Shown here piece after piece: positions 23,238 to 34,431 of a stretch of 64,000 nt of DNA. A program made the translations under genes and the position numbers. Position 1 is the first letter of the stretch. Every line of letters starts with the position of its first letter. A model generated the notes under the pieces. That model was not told the DNA's origin. It did not search any database and saw nothing but the letters and a program-made list of their open reading frames with translations. This DNA comes from Echinostoma caproni (taxonomy: Eukaryota > Platyhelminthes > Trematoda > Plagiorchiida > Echinostomatidae): positions 25,237-89,236 of the forward strand of contig UZAN01040062.1 of assembly GCA_900618425.1 (NCBI GenBank). Reading direction: 5' to 3'.

Positions 23238-25524
23238 CTGAAATTCGGAGAGTGCAGGAAGTGACTCAACTGACAAGCAAAACTTGTGTGGTAAGGAAAT
23301 ACCTCATGGAAATAGTTAGATCGGTGGAAAGAAAGAGGGTTCACATGTCGAAGCACCATAAGTTACGCACAAATTCCAATCGATAGTAGAATCTCGTGAA
23401 TTACCTTATAAGTATAAGTAATGTGCCGCTTTTACTACGCAACCGGTCGCAAATATTACTGGCTTATTTGACACCACATATGGCAGAATTTCCGACATCC
23501 GTAGTCTAAAAGTACTTGGCATAGCACCTCGTTCACCTAAAGCAAAACTAACAAGCGATGTCACATTCATTGATGAAACAGAAATACTACTATATTGTGA
23601 GACAGTTGGAACTTCACTACCTGGAAACCGAGTTACGCCTTGGAATCTTGTTAGGCCCAGTTTATCGATCTGTTTGACGAACATAGTTTTCTATTTTGTG
23701 ACAGTGGGAATCAAAGAACCCAGTCATAGAGCGAAACATGTGCCTAGCTCTTAGCAAGATCACATTTCATTTTGTTTAGGAGGTGTATTTCAGTGATGAC
23801 CTATGAAGCACTTTTTCTGATGGCGTTTCAGAGAATGTTATACCTCACGGGTAGAAGTGTCTTCCAAGCAGGAATAGAAGGTGATAATGCACCAAAGTCC
23901 TTGAACATGCGCTGGATCAAGCCCAACCATAGTATTCCACAGACAGGTTTTCATTACAAATGTGCATATATGAAGTATTATTTGCAGATTCAAAGCTTCC
24001 AGCTGGGAAGATACACGAGCCAACTGATAAGAACGGTACCTGTGTGTATTCCAAAGACGCTGCTCATCAAGTGAAGAAAATTGGTGGAAGCTTTAGATGC
24101 TGATAAATAACCCCAAATAGCTATTGTAAACACCTGACCACTCCAGTTGTTTTCTCTGTAACAACCGTGAACTTTGAATGTGCAAATATACGGTTACTTC
24201 ATTTTAAATTTACAATCTATTTAATCTTACCTAACTGAGATAATGTGAAAATGCTATTTGTTATCAAGTTCACTGACGTGCTACTCGTATAACTCCATAT
24301 CGTCTTTGTTTGATGTCTTCATTGTCCTTGTAGAAATTGAGAGTACAGAATGTTTAAATTCGAGAGATATGATATCAGATTTTCAAGTGATTATCAATGC
24401 TCTTCACCCCGTTGGCACAAAATCTACTTCCGATGTCAATTCCGCCTGATCCCTAGTGGTCCGTTGGCTACACGCGAGTGAACCAAAGAGTGAATAAATC
24501 ACCATGACTGTTTACGATAACCTAATTTTTGGGTCTCCTCCCGAGCCATTCAAGTCTTATTGTTTGACAGCGATCATTGTTGATCGTAACCGTAACTGAA
24601 CTTCCGATGGTCAATCGATTAACTATTTATACGTTCCAGATGGCTTACAACAAAGAACTCACGACCCCGTTCAAACGTGTAAGATGTCCAAAAATCCAAT
24701 CGTATGTGTTTCAGAACTCTATGCTTTTCTGTTCGACATCTGTATTACTTCATTATTTCAAAGCACCTGCATATATGCCTATTTGGTGTCCTCGGTTTGT
24801 TCGGGCGACTTCTGATTGGTCAACCACTGAAGGTCATAACGGCTCACCAGTTGCAAATAACTGGTTGCACCTGCTACACGGTAGTCAAGAAAACTTGCGT
24901 AGACAAGGAACTGCATTTCTTAGCCTAAAAGGAAATTAAAACAGAGTCCAGGACCCCATATAATACAAACTAATGACTGAGAAGATTTTACACTTGTGTA
25001 AAGCAGACTAACATTATATCGCATCTATTCTTTAATCGTATCCGAGAGGGATACGAGTAGACCGCTGAAACGTTTGTTGAAGTTCTGCAGTGAATATGAT
25101 AAAACAGTGTGAACCAAGCTTTTTAGCGATTGATTAGAGCTCTCATCATTCTTTCCATTTAAGTAAATTAACGCGATTTGTGCTGAAACCCACAAGCGTC
25201 GTCGAGGAAGTTTACAAATCGAAATTTTCCTATCAATGAATATAGCGATTACGCATAAAAGGATAACGGTTATCCATTGAGTCATTGCTTGAGCATGGCA
25301 CATGTTTTAGTTTCTCTCAGAAATACACTTGTGCATCTGTTCAGAAGTTTTAATCTGCACTGCTAGGTAAACTTTAAGTTATGCAGTCATACCGGTTTAT
25401 ACGATTTCAAGATTAAAACAGTCATTCACTTGGGGCATCTAATGCATATACGAAAGACCAAATGAAAAAAATGAATCCCAATAAAACTCGGTTGAATATG
25501 AAACATATATTTTATCCTATTTCA

Positions 25525-26230
25525 TTAAATCGCGAGCTTTTTGAGTTCGATGACATTCTGCTGGGGTTCCGCGCTCAATAGAAAGACGGGAATCAGTCCG
25601 CAAGTGTTGATGTATTTCTGAGAATCGCTATCCTTAACGCTCTGGATAGTGAAGTACATACGTTTCAATCCGTACTCCGATGACCTGCTTTGTAGCTGTA
25701 AAGCTCTGTTACTGGCCCGTTGGCTTACACCATTTTTATCAGATCGTTGTACGATTTGGTAGCCTGCGACTGATCGTAAATAAATTTGTGAACATTAGTT
25801 CTGTCTATCACAGGATGCTCTTGATATAAACTCTGGAGTTTTTTGGCCAGTTCCCTTCAATTAGTTTGCCCTACCTAGTCCATTTTTCGGTCTATTCTTT
25901 GCGGTGGCCGTCTCCTCCATGTATAAACCGACAGAGTTTGAGGCACTGTTCACATAGTATTGGCAATGCGTCTGTTAATTGCTTCTGTCTACGTTGAAAA
26001 CCGACGAAAGCACATGGCTGGCGCGAGAAGACGTGACCTCTTATATGTCCGGTGTAAAGGACAGGTAATGCAAAAGCTGGTTCTTTCCTCACTCGTTGAC
26101 CAGTGGCTGACAAGTTACGGACGGTGGCGCCATCCATCTCCCCAATGCTCTGTAATGCATTGAGGTAGCTGATTCGCGATGCGACCAACACTTGTTTTGT
26201 GACAGGTGTAACGGGATGAGTACACTGTCA
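25525..26230 (-). pseudogene. Frameshifted intronless coding remnant, family unknown
   Basis: Three consecutive minus-strand frames look coding and follow each other. The frame at about 26230-25892 contains VLVASRISYLNALQS and RVRKEPAFALPV and ends in a stop. The frame at about 25862-25727 contains AKKLQSLYQEHPVID and YDQSQATKSYNDLIKM and ends in a stop. The frame at about 25795-25525 contains NRALQLQSRSSEYGLKRMYF and PVFLLSAEPQQNVIELKK and ends in TAA. The pattern fits a once continuous ORF broken by indels, such as a retrocopied gene or an unrecognised transposon ORF. I cannot assign a family. It lies inside intron 7 in the sense orientation. Confidence 0.4.
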
Positions 26231-27369
26231 TAGAAACGGACAGAACAAGCAACTTGAGTTTGTTGGATGTGCCAATAGGCGAAATAAAATGATTTGGTGG
26301 TTGTTGTAAATGGATTACATCTTACTCATCCATTTAAGGTCAATGTGTTCTCAGTGCACGGATTGTCATAAACGGATGAATGGTTTACGGTTTTCTTTGG
26401 TCTCTTGTTCGATATTAATGAATTTCTATGCTAAATTACTTCACAGTTCATTTCCGATGGTAAGGAATCGTTTTTTCCAGTCGTCAGGATACTGTGATCA
26501 AACTTTACTGGCTGCTACCAATGCAATATTGTTTCTAATATGCGCTGGCTGCATCCGATGTGTCTATTCTCGGTCTCACGTTACTGCAACAAACATGGAA
26601 TTGATCAAAGTAGTGGTCAAAGGAGATGGATAGCAATCAGAGGAGAGGCGTAGCTAAATTAAAAGGATAATATGAATATTTTTCACACTTATATTTGGGT
26701 CTGTTTTGTCGCACCTCATCAGACATATACTTAAGAAGACAATTGTGCACATGAATAATGAAGCAAAAAGATTACCTGACTCCAATTAACGAACTTAATG
26801 TCCTCTATCTATATACGGGGGATAACTCGATTGCCTGCACGAGCCGAAAAAATGACAACTTCAACCAAAGGTGGTTGATCGCACCCGCTTGTGATTATAA
26901 ATTATTGTAAAAAACCGAGAGATGGAGATCCCAAAGCCACACATTAACCGCAACTACCTTCATTGTACTTTTAACTTCATGCAACGAAACACTACGATAT
27001 TAATTTCAATGATGTGAGCTAGATTTGTGTAAAAAGAATGAACTATTCACTTTCTGAACTCTATCCAGTTAGGGGGGCTCTGATAATTTTTTTACTCTTT
27101 TATTCGTGCAATACAATGTGTATCACATGGCACGCAACAAAATCAATTCCAGAGGCAAGTGGGTACCGTTTCCACGTTCCATGTGGTGTCCCAATTCTAT
27201 GATAAAGGTCAACCGTTCCAACTTTTATTTCTGAGGAATGAAATTGAGATGATTTGTGCTTTTGAGGATGAATCTTGTGATGTTTTTTATTACACCATAT
27301 CGTGGGACGAGCGGCATTAGGGTTAAAATCCATCACAATGAGAACCTATTGTTGACTCGTGGGAACAGA

Positions 27370-27545
27370 AAACCTAACCCCGGGGATATGGGTTGGTGAA
27401 CCGTAAGAGGATTCAGTACCAGAGGTGTACTATTCAGGGCGATTGTAAAGCTGACACCACGAAAGTTGGATGGTTCGAACCTCCGGACCCTAGGGCTCGA
27501 ATCAAGTCACAGACGGCGACGTATACCATTTGACCACCATCTAAT
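27370..27545 (-). mobile_element. tRNA-derived SINE fragment
   Basis: Read on the minus strand, an A-box-like TGGTGGTCAAATGGTATACG is followed about 55 bases later by a B-box GGAGGTTCGAACCATCC. The tRNA fold is not preserved and the spacing is too long for a tRNA gene, so a SINE head is the better call. Confidence 0.45.
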
Positions 27546-27910
27546 ACTGCCCTGAAAGTCCTGAATGGCTTAGTTTTGTATTTTAGAATTGCGTAAAACA
27601 ATCGAGCAATGACGGTGCCATTTGCATTAAGCGACTAAACTCCGTCGGATGTACGCCAGTGACAATAATGGAATGATAAATTCAATCAGTCAGGTGTTGT
27701 GTAGCATTCAAACTCACTTAACCTGATCGTGTGTCCGCTGTACTTTGTTCCACATACACAAATGCAAGCAAAAAAGAAGAGTAGAATGAGGGACCGCATG
27801 CTTGAATGCGAAATACATCGGGGTGTGTGGACAGAAGTTTAACTTATAGCCAGGTCGAGGTAGTTTGAACAAACCTCTTCCTTGTATATATTTAACTCTC
27901 ACTGTTCCTT

Positions 27911-28083
27911 CTACGATGACTGCGGCGAAAACTCGTCAGGGTGGGACAAAGGTGCATTCGTCTTAGAACCCAAAGCTTCCCCTGTGTATACCGAATCACC
28001 TTTGCAGCCTCTATTGGGAATATACAACCCGTCTGCAACGCTCGCCTCGATGAACTCATAGTTTATATCAGCCAATCTTTTAC
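27911..28083 (-). CDS. Unassigned exon-like frame ending in a stop codon
   Basis: A minus-strand frame follows an acceptor-like GGTTGTAG, reads GKRLADINYEFIEASVADGL then YIPNRGCKGDSVYTGEALG, and ends PQSS-stop. Amino-acid composition and base composition look coding. If it begins at that acceptor it needs a phase 1 partner, whereas the exon upstream (29963-30078) ends in phase 0, so it does not fit the main transcript. It could be an alternative terminal exon using an unseen intermediate exon, part of a nested gene, or chance. Confidence 0.3.
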
Positions 28084-29962
28084 CTACAACCATTGTTTAA
28101 GTTTGATCGTCATGGGAATAAGTGATTACCCTTCTCTATTCACTGGTTTTCATTCATGTTCTATGTGACAGTACGCAATAAGATGTGATAGTTTTCCAAC
28201 GTTGTTTAGTCTGTATAGTCTACTAGCATTACAACTGACTGGATAGTGTATTACCTTATACAATTTTACCTAAAAGATGTTCGTTCGATACTCCATCCAG
28301 AAGCACTAGTGAGCTGATGGTGATAACTGGGGAGATATTTATGTTTTCTACGACCCAGAAGAATATTCCTTTTTAGTACTTTGGTCACTGTTACCGCAAT
28401 AATACAAATTTGGTGATTTGTGGTTTATTTTATTTTTCACACTAAGCATGACGCACGAAAAAGACACGATTCATTTCTGTGCAACAAACGCTATTTAATT
28501 GAGTGAGCAGTCTACTTCTAGCATAGTCCATGGTAATCGCTGTTATTTCATTTAAATGTATTGATACAATTTTTCACTTATTTTCTCATTCGAATATTCA
28601 GACCCCGGCAGCCCCAAACCCCACAAAAAATTTTTTTTCAAAGCAATAGATTAGTGCGTCCCGTCTAGATTACTTTTTTGTCTACCTGTTGTATTTCGCA
28701 GAAAGTGGACATCAGGGCTTTGAGTTGATCAATCATCAACCGTGTTTCGCTAATATCAATGAACAATTTGACCCGAAAACTCCTGTGTACAGTCGCTCAG
28801 AGCATTCTAACAACCCCCCCCCCATATTTTCACCTTGTTTTCCAACTTATTTCCTCCCTCACTGATCGGCACGTAAACTCTGCTGTTTGAATTCAGGAAC
28901 GAATTGGTAAAAAGAACAACGAGGGAGAGAGTTATCCGTTAATTCCTTCCAACGCTTTTACTTTATAGCCTATATGTATGTGTAGCGGTTCTTTAATCGA
29001 CAGTTTCACAACGGCAGTTTTCTCTTCTTGCCTATGACTTTCCCTAAGTTTCCTTGTAGATCCGTATACGCTGGACGTGGTTATCAAATCACGGATCAGA
29101 AGCACCTTCACTCTACGCTGGTGTGACTAGCGGCAGGACAGGTTCCAGTTTTCAACCATTCCTGTGTAATTGAAGACTATCAGAACATGGTTACGTAACC
29201 ATGCCATACTTATCAGAACCAACATGGTTCAGATATCCAGTAGCAATGTAACCCTTTGATCATACCTAGTTATTACAGAAACTAGGCCAAAGTTATTCTT
29301 ATCCTTCTAAGATAAGGAGCCTTTTTCTCAATCGATCACAGAGAAGGTTTCTTTATTCCATATTGCAACTTGGAAACTTCCAGGGTTGAGTTTTGCTCTT
29401 ACTATTATCGTGCTTTTAGTGAGTTCAAATAAACCGCACCGGGACGATTCCCTACAATGAGCTATTTATTGCACGCTTGCGCTGCTCTGATCAGATCTAT
29501 TTTTAGATTTCCGCTGCCGTTGCGAGAATAATAGCTTAAGCTAGCAATAACTCACTCCGAACACTTCGGAAGTATCAGAATACAAATTTCCTATAATCCC
29601 AAATCTTGGTTCTATTCCACTGGGAACGCATATCGGAACAAGAAACTTGAGCGATAATTGGTGGAAGGTTCTGGCGAACACCCGCAATCACCTAGCCATT
29701 AAACATCTTTTATTACTGATATTTTGTTTCACCTTGTCATGCATTGACTGAAAACTACGTGTGCATATGTGCAAAACTCATGCTAGTTACAGTTACAATA
29801 TCTATTACAAAGGGCACAGATAACGTTGCAGAAGATATTCGAATAGGGAAAGAATAGCCCGTGAGAACAAATCAAACCTAGACGATTCAGGAGTTCCGTA
29901 TTATTCACACAAAGTTCCCCGGGTGGTTTGGAATAGAAGATCCAAATCTGGGCATCGCTTAC

Positions 29963-30078
29963 CGTTCCTCTTTCCGTGTCATTTTCGAGAGGGCTTACGT
30001 CCGTAACGGTATCTGCTGCCCGGACAGGAATCGGACTAGTATTCGGACTGTCAAGCAATTGATCGTAACTCACGGATG
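29963..30078 (-). CDS. OTOP: Otopetrin proton channel, exon 7 (cytoplasmic linker)
   Basis: The acceptor is ACAAG|CATCCG after a long AG-free pyrimidine-rich tract (phase 1), and the donor GGAACG|GTAAGC (phase 0). It encodes residues 315-353 (ASVSYDQLLDSPNTSPIPV...ENDTERGT), an acidic, Ser/Thr-rich linker between TM2 and TM3. Phase matches both neighbours. Two other donor-like sites lie inside (CATCC|GTGAGT and GGAC|GTAAGC), so shorter isoforms are possible. The assignment rests on phase and composition, because linkers are not conserved. Confidence 0.65.
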
Positions 30079-30377
30079 CTTGTTTCCCCCGGTGTCGTTT
30101 TCGCGTTGAGGTAAGGAAGACAGAGATGCAATGTCATTGGGTGGTTATCACGGATAATGAAACACATATAATGTGCATATTTCTGACAGAATTCGGACAA
30201 TAGTTCTTTCAAGTTATAATGAAACACTATCATGGTTATCATTTTCACGATTTCAAACTGTTTGCAGCTTTGCAAACGACCAACTGATCACATTAAAATA
30301 ACAGTACAAATGGACCTTCGGGTCAGTCGTTTTATTTTTTCATTGTAAGATTAAAAAAACCAGTGCTCGCAACTTAC

Positions 30378-30702
30378 CAGTCACACTGGATTGTTCCAGC
30401 GGCTTGCAGGGATCGGGAAGATTCCCGTCCATGGAGTGATCCCCAGGCGGATTCGTATTGGGCGCTACGTTCTCTGTGAATGCGTAACGCTGAGACATCG
30501 GGGAAGAATATTCATAGCTATCCGGTTCATCTCGGACGGTCATTTGCATTGAATAATCCTGATGCTCTTCCTCGTTCAACTTTTGTAGAAATTTCAAGTG
30601 GCGCTTTTGTCGTAAATTCTCTTTTTGGTCGTAATAACAAATCAGTGCTTGAAGATAGCACAATGCGAGAATTGAAAGACAGTACTGAATCAGAAGGAAA
30701 TC
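30378..30702 (-). CDS. OTOP: Otopetrin proton channel, exon 6 (TM2 and linker)
   Basis: The acceptor is CGCATTGCAG|GATTTC (phase 0) and the donor GTGACTG|GTAAGT (phase 1), both near consensus. It encodes residues 207-315. A single hydrophobic segment FLLIQYCLSILALCYLQALI (about 208-230) is followed at once by YYDQKENLRQKRHLKFLQ. Helix then positively charged tail is how TM2 ends in otopetrins. The remainder is a polar linker (HQDYSMQ..., NPPGDHSMDGNLPDP). The placement as TM2 is inferred from topology and from the phase chain to the certain exons. Confidence 0.75.
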
Positions 30703-32832
30703 CTGCAATGCGAAAAACAATTAATGAGTGTGAGAAATGGGGGCTTATACTAATCTTTTATAACAGCATCTTAGCTGAACTGAAATAAAAAACACTTTTC
30801 TAGAAGCCGGAAAATCAGTTAAGCTATTTACGGTATATTCACTGATGCAACACATGATGACAGATTTACGAGTACCAGATTAGCGAAACATAACAGACTG
30901 CAAGAGACTTCGTTATGTAATATGGTTCCTTTTACTGTGACAAGAAAACAATTGGAAGCAGTTCGTATAGAAGAAATACTTACACGAATAACAGTTTTCT
31001 CCAGGGAAACTCAACGTTCTATGAAACTGTTGAAAAAACAAACAGATTTTACTACCGGATCGGATGCTCTCAACTGAGTTCTATTTAGATACAAACTTGA
31101 GTAACTTTAGTTTTCAAAAGAGTGCATAGATTATTCTATCCGATTAAAATACACTTCAACTAATCTTTTTTCCAAGCTTTTGGACGGTTCTTGCAGATCA
31201 TTTCAGATATTATCTGTCATTTTGCAGGTCACGTAATAAAACGTGATCCCGATGGTAGTTTATTCTTCAAGTTTGCTGTTTGTCGTTCGAAGGATTCAAT
31301 GTTTGATCGTTACGAACTGTGTACTTTCTGTCTTAAGGATACAAATCGGAGGTAGGAGTCCGATGAACTATCCTTGAAATGTATAGGTTACCGTATCAGT
31401 CAACTGTTCTTCTCATAAAGATAACCGATAAACGCCCCATTCGCGAGAATATCTGTATTATCTGTGCACTGGTCATGTGACATTCTCTCAGTTGCGTTTA
31501 ACTACCACACTGTATAAATATTGCACAATCGAATGCTCATAAATAGGGTGAGAAAATCGTTTGTCCAAGAAGTGGGGGGTCACAATGTTTCGATGTGTAA
31601 AACATTTGAACCGATGCCAGTTGTTTGGCTCTGAGATTAACTGTACACAAACAAGTGCATTCCGTGTCGGAATAACACGTGGCAGAACGAAATCATCGTC
31701 AATTTTAATTTTGCAGTTTTGCATTCTTTGATTTGTTTTTTATTGATGAACTGAGCTTTTTTATAGTGAAGTGAGCCTATGGTAGTTGTAGGTATTCTTC
31801 TCTGCTTCGGTTTACTCAGTTCCCGATGGAAGATGGATTGAAAAATATGGAAAAAACAAATCATAAAAAGGGTTTTCGTAAGTTCACCTGTAAGGCCTCA
31901 TAGTTACGTGCATTTTTATGTACAAACTATGTCATAACATCACGGGTGGTAGATTGGTACTACAGCACCGAACAAATTACGCAGAAAGATTAGAAAGATC
32001 CTAAAGGATAAAAACACGACTATGACATGTTCATGAGGGACAAATAGGAAAATGTGACACAAACAGTGGGAATACGATTGGTCAGCTACCAAATTTGAGA
32101 AACTCCGCTTAGCGCTCAATTGCTCGATGATTGATAAACATAGTGGGACTGGTGAGATAGAAGATTTCAACCTATAAGAGTCATCTGAATTGGTCGAACT
32201 AATCCGAGAAGTGAACTCTACAGAAGGAATACCCTGAACAGTTCGTTGAGAATAACACTTTAAAAAAACACCACCATCAGAAACATTGATAAGTTGAAAG
32301 AAAAAGGTTTTTCTTACGACTGCCTTTGAAAGACGATGTGATTAGAGAAACCCTAAACGATCAATAAGAATAACTGTTTCCTGTACCTATGCTACTGCTA
32401 CTCTAGGAGCAACATTTACCGACAGGCCGATACTGTGCATAAGTTTCGAAGATTAAATGACTCTCCTCACATTACCATTGATTACCCAATCGTTCACTTG
32501 CGTGTGTACAGTGACTTANGAGTCGGTTGTCACGTAAAACCAGAAAACATAAACCGGTTAATCGGTGGGCGAATTAAAACAGCGACAAGCAACTTCGTTG
32601 CCTGCCTGACCCAATGTGAGTATCAATATTTTGTCAACATTTTTCAGGCGTACAACGTTAAAAGTAGCTGGTCGATGGAAGGTTTTCGCCTGCTGAGAAG
32701 TCTCCACTCACGAGCAGCTATTTTTTTCTTCATGAATACCTACGGCGCAATCAACTTCCACGGAGTGTATACCATAGACCACCGATCAATCACCCGGAGG
32801 CCTGGAGGATTTCACACCAATTCGGAAGACGC

Positions 32833-33760
32833 ATGGTGCGCATGATGATCTCGGATGCTCACAGACGTCTTATCAAGTACAAGAAGGTTATACAAGAAGA
32901 ACAGGAGAACTGTCGAACTATATTGAACGAACGGCAGATGGAACAGCTTGAAGATGCAATAAGTCGACGCGTCAAAAATATCAAAGAACTCTGGCTCAAA
33001 GAAAGAAGGAAACAACAGACGGAGAATCCGGAACAAGAACGACCCTGCCGTACATCAAGGACGTTTCGGAAATGACAGCAAGACTGCTCAGATCGTATGG
33101 AATCCAAGTCGCCCACAAACCGATCGCCTGTCTAAAGGGACTTCTGTCAAAACCCAAGGAGAGAACAATGGAGAAGGACAAGAGCAGCATCATCTACAAA
33201 ATAAACTGCAAGAACTGCTCAAAACACTATATCGGACAAACTGGGAGAAAACTGTCAACAAGGATCCGTGAACACCAATCGGCAGTCAGGAGGCATGACC
33301 CACTATCATTGATTTCCCCTCCAAGAAGATCAAGAAGGACATCAATTTGACTTCGAATCAGTGAGAATTATCGACCAAGCCCGGTCAAAACACGCCAGAG
33401 AATTTCTCGAGGCCTGGCACCTCGCAATCAACTCAATAAACAGGCACATCGAACTGGATCACGTGTACACATCAGTGCAACTCAAGGATTAAATCACGCA
33501 ACTAGAAAGGTCACGGCGTGACCTGAGAACGGACGGAAACCACAATTGGGACGAAACGACAACCTCCCCCGTTCCACCCTAAACCCCTCGCAGCAGTTTA
33601 GCGGCGAACCGAGTCGAACACTGAGAACAGGGGACGAAAATAATCCGTGGAGAAGAACGCATATATAAACGAACGGGTACAGGCAGAACACTGCCACTTC
33701 ACACGCATTGATGATGTCACCTCAGGTGGTGATGAACGTTTGCAAACAAATTGCCAAGCT
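32833..33760 (+). mobile_element. Penelope-like element of a second lineage: GIY-YIG end and 3' tail
   Basis: The frame at 33030-33310 reads TARLLRSYGIQVAHKP, then SSIIYKINCKNCSKHYIGQT (a full I.Y.I.C..C...YIG GIY-YIG core), then GRKLSTRIREHQSAVRRHD. After one frameshift it continues DFESVRIIDQARSKHAREFL and ends at a stop near 33490. This is the best preserved endonuclease in the window, retaining YIG and the R..EH residues. Upstream, 32833-33070 is a charged linker. The 3' tail (33490-33760) carries GATGATGTCACCTCAGGTGG, the degenerate ribozyme core known from the terminal repeats of such elements. The copy is 5'-truncated. Confidence 0.85.
33708..33738 (+). ncRNA. Degenerate hammerhead-type motif in Penelope tail
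   Basis: TTGATGA (for CTGATGA) is followed by a stem TCACC/GGTGG-type hairpin and TGAACG (for CGAAACG). Penelope-like elements are known to carry hammerhead motifs in their terminal repeats. The mutations in both core boxes predict no cleavage. Confidence 0.45.
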
Positions 33761-33915
33761 CGGCGAACAGGCGAAATGGAAGTGAGTATCATGACAATTG
33801 CAAAGTCGTATACCGAGTATAAAGGAATTGATCTACGCTTGTTCAACAACAAAAGTAGCAATGTTATGTAAGCAGTAGTGATCACACTATTGAAGCCATC
33901 CTTGTATGTAGAGGA

Positions 33916-34431
33916 NNNNNNNNNNNNNNNNNNNNNNNNNNNNNNNNNNNNNNNNNNNNNNNNNNNNNNNNNNNNNNNNNNNNNNNNNNNNNNNNNNNNN
34001 NNNNNNNNNNNNNNNNNNNNNNNNNNNNNNNNNNNNNNNNNNNNNNNNNNNNNNNNNNNNNNNNNNNNNNNNNNNNNNNNNNNNNNNNNNNNNNNNNNNN
34101 NNNNNNNNNNNNNNNNNNNNNNNNNNNNNNNNNNNNNNNNNNNNNNNNNNNNNNNNNNNNNNNNNNNNNNNNNNNNNNNNNNNNNNNNNNNNNNNNNNNN
34201 NNNNNNNNNNNNNNNNNNNNNNNNNNNNNNNNNNNNNNNNNNNNNNNNNNNNNNNNNNNNNNNNNNNNNNNNNNNNNNNNNNNNNNNNNNNNNNNNNNNN
34301 NNNNNNNNNNNNNNNNNNNNNNNNNNNNNNNNNNNNNNNNNNNNNNNNNNNNNNNNNNNNNNNNNNNNNNNNNNNNNNNNNNNNNNNNNNNNNNNNNNNN
34401 NNNNNNNNNNNNNNNNNNNNNNNNNNNNNNN
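33916..34431. other. Assembly gap (516 N) flanked by a 60-base exact duplication
   Basis: Bases 33856-33915 and 34432-34491 are identical (beginning TAGCAATGTTATGTAAGC), so contig ends overlap across the gap. Confidence 0.97.

Larger units (their letters stand above)
23238..29962 (-). other. Otopetrin intron 7 (6.7 kb)
   Basis: This phase 0 intron has donor GGAACG|GTAAGC. It holds a frameshifted coding remnant (25525-26230), a tRNA-derived SINE (27370-27545), an unassigned exon-like frame (27911-28083) and an 18-base perfect palindrome (29186-29203). The frame at 23406-23684 ends in a stop just before a donor-like AAG|GTAATT and cannot be joined. Nothing else is recognised. Confidence 0.6.

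Noticed and set aside
23406..23684. Minus-strand ATG frame of 92 codons just upstream of exon 8, as first otopetrin exon
   Set aside because: Its frame hits TAA immediately before the only good donor, so it cannot be joined to exon 8. It would also leave the channel without TM1-TM2.
28935..29137. Minus-strand open frame (VKVLLIRDLITTSS, TAVVKLSIKEPLHI) after an acceptor-like CCGCTAG
   Set aside because: It is phase-compatible with exon 7, but there is no good donor that leads to exon 8 or to 27911-28083, and a 60-codon open stretch is not rare by chance.
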